From contig CM074862.1 of the NCBI GenBank assembly GCA_037501455.1, positions 53,785,501-53,849,500 of the forward strand: DNA of 64,000 nt, given 5' to 3'. The translations under genes and the position numbers were made by a program. Source of the stretch: Lantana camara. Its lineage: Eukaryota; Streptophyta; Magnoliopsida; Lamiales; Verbenaceae. Below are positions 58,108 to 64,000 of this stretch, piece after piece (within the stretch, counting starts at the first letter, position 1; each line of letters begins with the position of its first letter). Below the pieces are notes generated by a model. It did not search any database and had not been told where the DNA came from. It worked only from the letters and a program-made list of their open reading frames with translations.

Positions 58108-60024
58108 ATGGTAACAACAACAAGATCTGGGGCAGTAGAGAACAGGGGTGATCTTCCTCCTATCAATGAGGAGAATGCAGGGAACAACGCCCCCGCTGGA
58201 GGTACGCTCCCACCTATTGACGGAAACACAGAAGATGCTGCCAGTCTTCCCCCTGGTGGAAACGAGGTAAGAGGCTCTGGCTCTGTTCCTCCTCCCCTAA
58301 CTCTCGTTCACAATGCTCCAGCCTCCCAACCCGGCGTGCATCCCATGGCCATGCCACCGCCGGGGTCTGCTTACAAGCAGTCCGGGATGATGCCCGGAAT
58401 GTTGCCCATGGTTCATCCCTATCAGGTGGGGACATTGTGCACCTCCCTACGTCATTTCCGAGGGAGATACAGGGGGTGGAGATGCCCCAGATCACTGCCC
58501 AGCAGCTTCAGGCGCTTTACGCGCAATGCGAGGAGCAAGCGGTGCAGAATGCTTGGGAGCACTTTACCGCTGCATATTTTCCCTCCTTGGCAGGCACTCG
58601 AGCTGCTCCACCCAACGGAGGACTCCCGGCTCACCCCCTGACAATGGCACAAAATGTGTTGAGGGCTCAGCAGCCTCCGCCACCACCCGTTCAGGAAAAT
58701 GAAGCCCCACCGAGGGTCAAGCAAGGGCAGCAACCCTCTGGAAACGAAAGGGCCACTCAAAATGAGAGGGCTGAAAATAACGAAGAGGTCCAATCGAGGG
58801 CTACAGAGAGGGCAAGCCGCAGAAATATCGACGACCCTCAGCTTGCCGCGTTGCAGGATCAGCTTAAGGGGCTCCAGAATGTGGTGGAGCAGCTCTCTCG
58901 AGCACGGACTCAAGGCCCCCATGGCGGGGTTGAAAGGTCCAGAGCCAGAGACGCTCGCCGCCCACGCAGCCAAATCTCCCACCACCGGAAGGACGTAGAC
59001 TACGAAGAATACGATCCCGAGGACAGGGATTATAGAATCTTGACGGGCGATTCCCCCCTCATTGACGAGGTTCTGATGACCCATGCGGGGAAGGGTAAAA
59101 TCCCTACGTCCGTCAACAGATACGATGGAACATCTGATCCGGCCGAGGATCTGGATCACTTTGTGCACTTGATGCACTTATATGATCATCCAAGCAACTA
59201 TTGGGCCAAAGTATTTGTGACTTCCCTTATTGGAATGGCTCAGGATTGGTATAAGAAGCTTCCTCCACGCTCAATCCGAGGGTATGCTGATTTGACAGAT
59301 GCCTTCATAAGCCACTTCAACTCCCTGAAGGCACCAGCCCCAGCCGCGACAGCTCTCTACAGCTTGGTTCAGGGGCCAAACGAGATGCTCAGGGCCTTCA
59401 TGGGAAGGTTTAACAAAGGAAATCCTACTGGTGGAGAAGCCCTCAATGGATTTCTTGAGGCATGTACTTTTTGGTGCCATCAGCATGAAGCACTATGTCA
59501 ACAAGGAATTCGTGGAGGAGGTGGCCAAGAAAAAGCCGCGCTCGTTGATGGAGATCAGAGATATAGCTGACTCCTTCTTCACCCTCGAGGACATGTACAT
59601 CGCGAGAGATCAGAAAATGGCGAATGCCCCCCGCCCCAGCAAAGCCCCCGAGGACAGAGGAGATTCTAACAGGGGTCGTCGCCGCAGCCCTATCCCCGCT
59701 CGTCGTAATCCTTCGCCTCTGCGTAAGTTCGAGCGTATCCCCCTCAACCGCCCAATTGCTGAAGTATATTCCATGGCGGATAAGAAACTCTTCAAGAGAC
59801 CGCCGAAGTTGAGGGAGACTGAGGCTCAAAAGCACTCAGGAAAGTATTGCGCTTTTCATAAGCAGAAGGGGCATGATTCCAACGAGTGCCACCAACTTGA
59901 GAGCGAGATTCAGAGGCTTATCGCTGGGGGGCACCTAAAGGAGTTTGTGAAGGTGCTGGAAAGGTATGATGAGCATTGCGCTGAACGAGCCCGTACTAGA
60001 GGAAGAAGCCGCTCACACTCATGA
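58108..60024 (+). pseudogene. gag: Element E gag
   Basis: ATG at 58108 (MVTTTRSGAVENRG), about 80 nt after the PBS. Pro/Gly-rich N-terminus, then after a frameshift near 58430 a QALYAQCEEQAVQNAW region, a Glu/Arg-rich segment, and the Tat capsid (ILTGDSPLIDEVLM, YDGTSDPAEDLDHFV, AQDWYKKLPPRSI). A second frameshift lies near 59418, then SLMEIRDIADSFFTLEDMY, an Arg/Pro-rich stretch and the Tat-type zinc motif YCAFHKQKGHDSNEC. The frame ends RSRSHS-TGA at 60022-60024. Particle-forming role in the intact family. Confidence 0.85.
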
Positions 60025-61090
60025 AGCCCCCGCCACCATCACACTGAAACGAGCGACCGCGGAAAGGGGAAAGCCGCGGATACGGAGAATCAACCCTTTA
60101 CGGTCATTCACATGATCGTCGAAGGACTTTCGGGGGCGATTCTAATGCTTCCCGGTGCCGCCACATTCGAAGTTATGACTAGAGATCATCCCTGCCCAAG
60201 CCTGTGCTCTCTGTTGACAGCTCTCCACGTTCGAAAGAGAATGACATTGTAGGGTTCACGGAGAAAGATTTGGAACACATTGTAATACCCCATGGGATTG
60301 GTGAAACCTCTGACTGTCCCATAGTGGTTAGTTTAGACGTTCATAACCACGTTGTAAAGCGGGTCTTAATTGATAGTGGAAGCTCTGTGAACGTTCTCCC
60401 TTACTTTATGTTTCAAAAAATGAACATAACAAATATTCCGCTCGAACCCTTGAGAACAGCCCTCGTCGGTTTTGGGGGTTCTGAGATTGTCCCTCGCGGA
60501 CAGATTCGCTTGGCCACCTCTTTTGGGTGTGCCCCACAGGGAAACACTTTGAGCGTCCTTTACACAGTCGTCGAAGTGGACCTCCCCAACAACATCATCA
60601 TTGGTCGCCCGGCCGTCGTGGACTTCAAAGCAGTAATCTCCACTTATCACCAGAAAGTCAAATTCCCCACTCCCGAGGGCACAGGCGAGGTTCTGTACAA
60701 TGTCAAAGAAGCTTGGGAATGCTACGTCCTCTCCCTTCGAAGCCACAAGCCCAAACAAACCATTCAGGCAGTATCCACCAAAAAATCAGTTGACTTCCCC
60801 AAGTTAGACGAGGATGGCCCCGAGCGTAAAAGGACCAAATTGTATAAAAAGAAGAACAAGAAGAAGACCCCCAATGAGGCCCAGCGCACGGGGGACGGGC
60901 CACCCGGAGGCGTCGAAGGATCCTCTTCTGAGAACGAGGATGATGGGCCCTCGGGTGTGGAAAGCGGCAGACTAACCGGGAAGAAACAAGCGCTCGAGGC
61001 TCCAAGGCCTGAGGTTCGAATTGAGCCCCCCGAAAAGTTCTTGACTATCGAGTTGGAACCAGGGAATCCAGATAAAACCACCCAGATTGG
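60025..61090 (+). pseudogene. pol: Element E protease region
   Basis: After a frame change in 60025-60200 the frame from about 60180 has VLSVDSSPR, FTEKDLEHIVIPH, then the aspartic protease motif LIDSGSSVNVLPY (Asp at 60372-60374), PRGQIRLATSF and IIGRPAVVDFKAVIS, as expected for a Tat retropepsin. A Lys-rich stretch (KKKNKKKTPNEAQ, near 60840) and an acidic linker follow before RT. The gag/PR boundary is in a different frame from gag, by decay. Confidence 0.8.
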
Positions 61091-62370
61091 CTCAAATCTC
61101 AACGGTCCCTCACAGATTATGATGATTGATTTTCTCCGAGAGAACCTCAATGTATTCGCTTGGAAGGCTTCTGATCTCACTGGGATAGATTCGAGTGTCA
61201 TAGTCCACAGGCTCAACGTAGACCCGGCCTTCAAGCCAGTCAAACAGAAGAAAAGGGACGTCCACGGTTTCAGGAGGCAAGTCATTGAAGAAGAAGTTGG
61301 TAAGCTCCTTGACGCTCAGTACATTGAGGACAATTTTATACCCGGAATGGCTTTGTAATATAGTGCTCGTTCCCAAGAGCACTAACAAATGGCGTATGTG
61401 CAATGACTTCACGGACCACAACAAGGCATGCCCCAAAGACCCTTACCCCCTGCTGAGGATTGATCAATTGGTAGACTCAACAGCGGGGTGCGAGCTCATG
61501 AGCATGATGGACACCTTTCAGGGATATTATCAGATCTTCATGGCGCCCGAGAACCGCCCCAAAACCTCGTTCGTTGTGCACATAGGCGTTTATTGTTTCA
61601 AAGTCATGTCGTTCAGACTCAAAAACGCGGGAGCAACTTATCAACGCCTCGTCAACAGGATGTTCGAGCGCGAAATAGGAAAATCTATGGAAGTATATGT
61701 TGACGACATGATAGTCAAGAGCGAGCGTCAGCACTCCCATCTGGAGGATCTCAAACGAACTTTCAACGTCCTACGCCATTATGGAATGAAATTGAACCCC
61801 TCTAAATGCACATTTGGTGCTCGACGGACAGGAACTTACCTTTCTTCAGAATTTTGCACAATGCTCGCAACTTCGCCTGGAGCGAGGAGTGTGAGAAGGC
61901 TTTGCAGGATATGAAGCAATACCTCACGAGCGCACCACTGTTGACCAAGCTTAGCCCTGGAGAAAGCTTGATTATTTACCTTTCAGTCTCCGCAGAGGCT
62001 ATGAGTGCTGTACTAGTGGCGGTCCGCGAGCGTAAGCACATGTCGGTTTACTATTTGAGCAAAACTTTGCAAGGGGCGGAGAAGAGATATATGGAGATAG
62101 AGAAATTCGCATTTGCGCTCGTTAATGCGTTCCGAAGGCTAAGACCTTATTTTCAGGCTCATTCTATCACAGTGCTCACAGACCAACCCCTCAAGCAGGT
62201 GCTCGCAAAGCCAGACGTCTCGTGGAGGTTAATCAAATGGTCAATTGAACCCAGTCAATTTGATATCACTTTCGAGCCCCGCACCGCGATACAGGCTCAG
62301 GTAGTGGCTGACCTGTTAGTAGAGCGCTTCAATTTAGATTCAGGGCCCCCCAGTAGAAGAGGGGTTATGG
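61091..62370 (+). pseudogene. pol: Element E reverse transcriptase and first RNase H
   Basis: The RT begins with FLRENLNVFAWKASDL and HRLNVDPAFKPVKQKKR. A frameshift follows near 61340, then WRMCNDFTDHNKACPKDPYP, MDTFQGYYQI, SFRLKNAGATYQRLVNRMF and the catalytic YVDDMIVKS near 61695. After KLNPSKCTFGA (about 61820) roughly 50 residues of thumb are missing, and the frame changes to DRNLPFFRILHNARNFAW. RNase H follows (LIIYLSVSAEAMSAVL, where the Asp of the usual YLAVS/YTD position is Ser; YLSKTLQGAEKRYMEIEK, ITVLTDQPLKQVL). Confidence 0.85.
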
Positions 62371-62977
62371 CTCCTGTACACAGATGGCTCCTCGACCTCA
62401 CAAGGGGGGATCCGGGGTGACCCTCAGAGACCCTCATGGTGTGGAAGTTGATTACGCTATTAAACTGGCGTTCCAGGTCACCAACTATGAAGCTGAATAC
62501 GAGGCTCTAATCCAAGGGCTCTGGACAGCCCTCCAGAATGGCATCGTTCGGGTCACTGCCTATGTTGACTCACAGCTGATCGCAAGTCAAGTTGATGGAA
62601 CTTATGAGGCTCGAGAAGCCACTATGGTGCAGTACTTGGCGAGGGCTAAGGATGCGATCGCCAAGTTCAAAGAATTCCACTTGTTGCAAATCCCACGAGC
62701 GGAAAACGAGCGTGCAGACGCTCTTTCCAATTTTGCATCCACACTGGAAGACTCTTGCGAGCGCTCAGTCACGTTCCTCAGAACAGAGAAACCGCTGATT
62801 CGTGAAGCGGAACCCTTGCGCGAAGTGAACACGATTGATCCCTTTGAACCTTGTTGGTTAGATGACATCATTAAGTTTATCAGGGATGGGACCTGTCCGA
62901 GCGATAAGGTAGAGGCTCGGAAAGTTAGGAGTAAGGCCCCTCGCTTTTCTCTTGACAGCGACGGATGGCTATTCAAA
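62363..62977 (+). pseudogene. pol: Element E second (archaeal-type) RNase H
   Basis: WLLYTDGSSTSQGG (62365-62405) contains the first catalytic Asp but is in a frame of its own. Frameshifts on both sides separate it from the first RNase H and from GSGVTLRDPHG. Then NYEAEYEALIQGL (Glu), AYVDSQLIASQVDGTYEA (Asp) and PRAENERADALSNFAS (Asp) follow in order. This domain is the hallmark of the Tat clade. It ends toward integrase with an in-frame TGA at 62978-62980 (WLFK-stop-SFQGPLF), where relatives have Arg. Confidence 0.85.
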
Positions 62978-62980
62978 TGA

Positions 62981-64000
62981 TCTTTCCAAGGTCCGCTGTT
63001 CAGGTGCCTGAGGCCCTCGCAAGCCAAGGAAGTGTTGGAACATGTGCACGGCGGAAGCTGCGGGAATCATTCTGGTGGTCGAATCCTGGCCAAGAAAGTC
63101 TTGAGGAGCGGATTCTACTGGCCATCGCTATTACAGGATGCCATCAGTTACTCCAAGAAATGCTCTATGTGCCAGTTTCATTCTAACACCCCTCGACTAC
63201 CGGCTGCTCAAATGATCCCAGTTGATGTCTCTTGGCCCTTCGACCAGTGGGGCATTGACATTGTAGGACCCCTCCCAATGGTGATCGGGCAAAAGAAATT
63301 CGTGATACTTGCAGTGGATTATTTTACTAAGTGGGCCGAAGCGGAAGCAGTCGCAAAGATAACATTCAAAGTTGTGAGGGACTTCATCTGGAAGAACGTC
63401 ATTTGTAGGTATGGCATCCCGAGGTTACTTATCTCGGACAATGGTTCCCAATTCATCACTGCTGACACCCGGGATTGGTGTTATGAACTCGGGATTGAGC
63501 AACCTTTCACTTCCGTGGGACATCCTCAAGCCAACGGTCAAGCTGAAGTGACCAACCGAACCATACTCTAGCATTTGAAAACGATGCTCGAAAGTAAGAA
63601 AGAGGAATGGGCAGAAGAACTTCAAGGCGTCCTCTGGGCGTACCGTACTACCCCACGAGCGGCAATAGGGGAGACCCCTTACTCCCTCGTATATGGCTCC
63701 GAGGCTATGATACCTGCGGAGATTGCTCAAGAGTTCGCACGCGTTGCCTATTTCGAGACAGCAGCCAACGAGGCCAATCAGATGTTCGAATTGGACCTAC
63801 TGGATGAAAGGAGGAATACCGCTTGGGCTCGAATCCATAAGTATAAAGCGACCGTAGCCCACCAGTATAGCGAGCGCGTTAAAGAGAGGACCTTCCAGCT
63901 AGGAGACTTGGTGCTAAAAAAAGTTGAAGTTTCCAAGCATGTGGGTAAGTTGGATCCCAATTGGGAAGGCCCCTTCAAAGTCATTCAAGTGCGGGCGAAC
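62981..64000 (+). pseudogene. pol: Element E integrase (continues past window)
   Basis: HHCC finger (HVHGGSCGNH ... CSMCQ), core with Asp in WGIDIVGPLP (63257-63259), Asp in ISDNGSQF (63437-63439) and Glu in ANGQAEVTNR (63545-63547), so the DDE triad is intact. A TAG at 63569-63571 (Gln in relatives) interrupts it after NRTIL. The frame then continues with WAYRTTPRAAIGETPYSLVYG and a C-terminal GDLVLKKVEV..GKLDPNWEGPF domain running to the window edge. It is in one frame with the second RNase H. Confidence 0.88.

Larger units (their letters stand above)
57160..64000 (+). mobile_element. Element E: decayed Tat-lineage Ty3/gypsy element, 3' end off window
   Basis: The order is 5' LTR, PBS, gag, PR, RT, RNase H, a second (archaeal-type) RNase H, integrase. 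The second RNase H after the first, the gag motif YDGTSDPAEDLDHFV and the RT motif DFTDHNKACPKDPYP place it in the Tat clade rather than among chromoviruses. At least six frameshifts, two nonsense codons and an internal RT deletion make it non-functional. It is more GC-rich than the chromoviruses to its left. Confidence 0.88.

Noticed and set aside
58452..59177. 241-codon minus-strand open frame
   Set aside because: Antisense shadow of the element E gag, which is clearly coding on the plus strand.

Overview
This is a gene-poor, repeat-saturated stretch of a plant nuclear genome, probably from an angiosperm with a large repeat-rich genome. I recognise no host gene, tRNA or rRNA. Almost every base belongs to an LTR retrotransposon, and many elements are nested in one another. 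The plant assignment rests on Tekay/Del-like chromoviruses (Ty3/gypsy with a C-terminal chromodomain-type tail and 3-4 kb LTRs), initiator-tRNA-Met primer sites (TGGTATCAGAGC), a Ty1/copia element, a TRIM of the CCCACATCGG/TTATAAGG class, and a Tat-lineage gypsy element with a second RNase H. The species cannot be named from the sequence.

Layout. 1-17479: element A, a minus-strand chromovirus (partial 3' LTR 1-3325, pol, gag, an extra ORF before gag, PBS, 5' LTR 13429-17479). Its RT is split by solo LTR S1 (5525-9351, TSD GATCT). A itself sits inside the RT of element B, a plus-strand chromovirus of which the 3' part of pol (17480-19740) and the 3' LTR (19771-27145) are visible. That LTR is split by solo LTR S2 (22243-26303, TSD ATTAT). 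27146-27289 and 52905-52938 are the two halves of one inverted TRIM LTR split by copia element F (27290-52899, minus strand, TSD AGGCT, two 2260-bp LTRs). The leader of F is split by a gypsy composite: truncated pol D (34591-36397), a shared LTR (36431-39420), complete but nonsense-mutated gag-pol C (39640-44124) and a 3' LTR (44159-50315). That 3' LTR contains solo LTR S3 (44784-47942). 52939-53404 is a small complete TRIM. 53411-56690 holds older LTR fragments. 56691-57159 is an AT-rich spacer. 57160-64000 is the 5' LTR, gag, PR, RT-RH, second RNase H and most of the integrase of a decayed Tat-lineage element E that runs off the window.

How it fits together. The order of events can be read from the nesting: TRIM, then B and F, then A in B and C/D in F, then S1, S2 and S3. 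No element seen here looks autonomous. C is the best preserved: one reading frame broken only by point nonsense codons.

Most notable signals. (1) All six long-LTR families carry the same layout: TATA box, pyrimidine-rich leader, GT donor, 1.7-2.4 kb AT-rich stretch, branch-point-like CTAAY/CTGAY and AG acceptor. This suggests that most of each LTR is a 5'-leader intron. (2) Element A has a 226-codon coiled-coil/acidic ORF between PBS and gag, absent from C. (3) A hairpin recurs in three LTR families with a conserved loop and changed stem. (4) Two families carry clusters of the palindrome GACACGGCCGTGTC.
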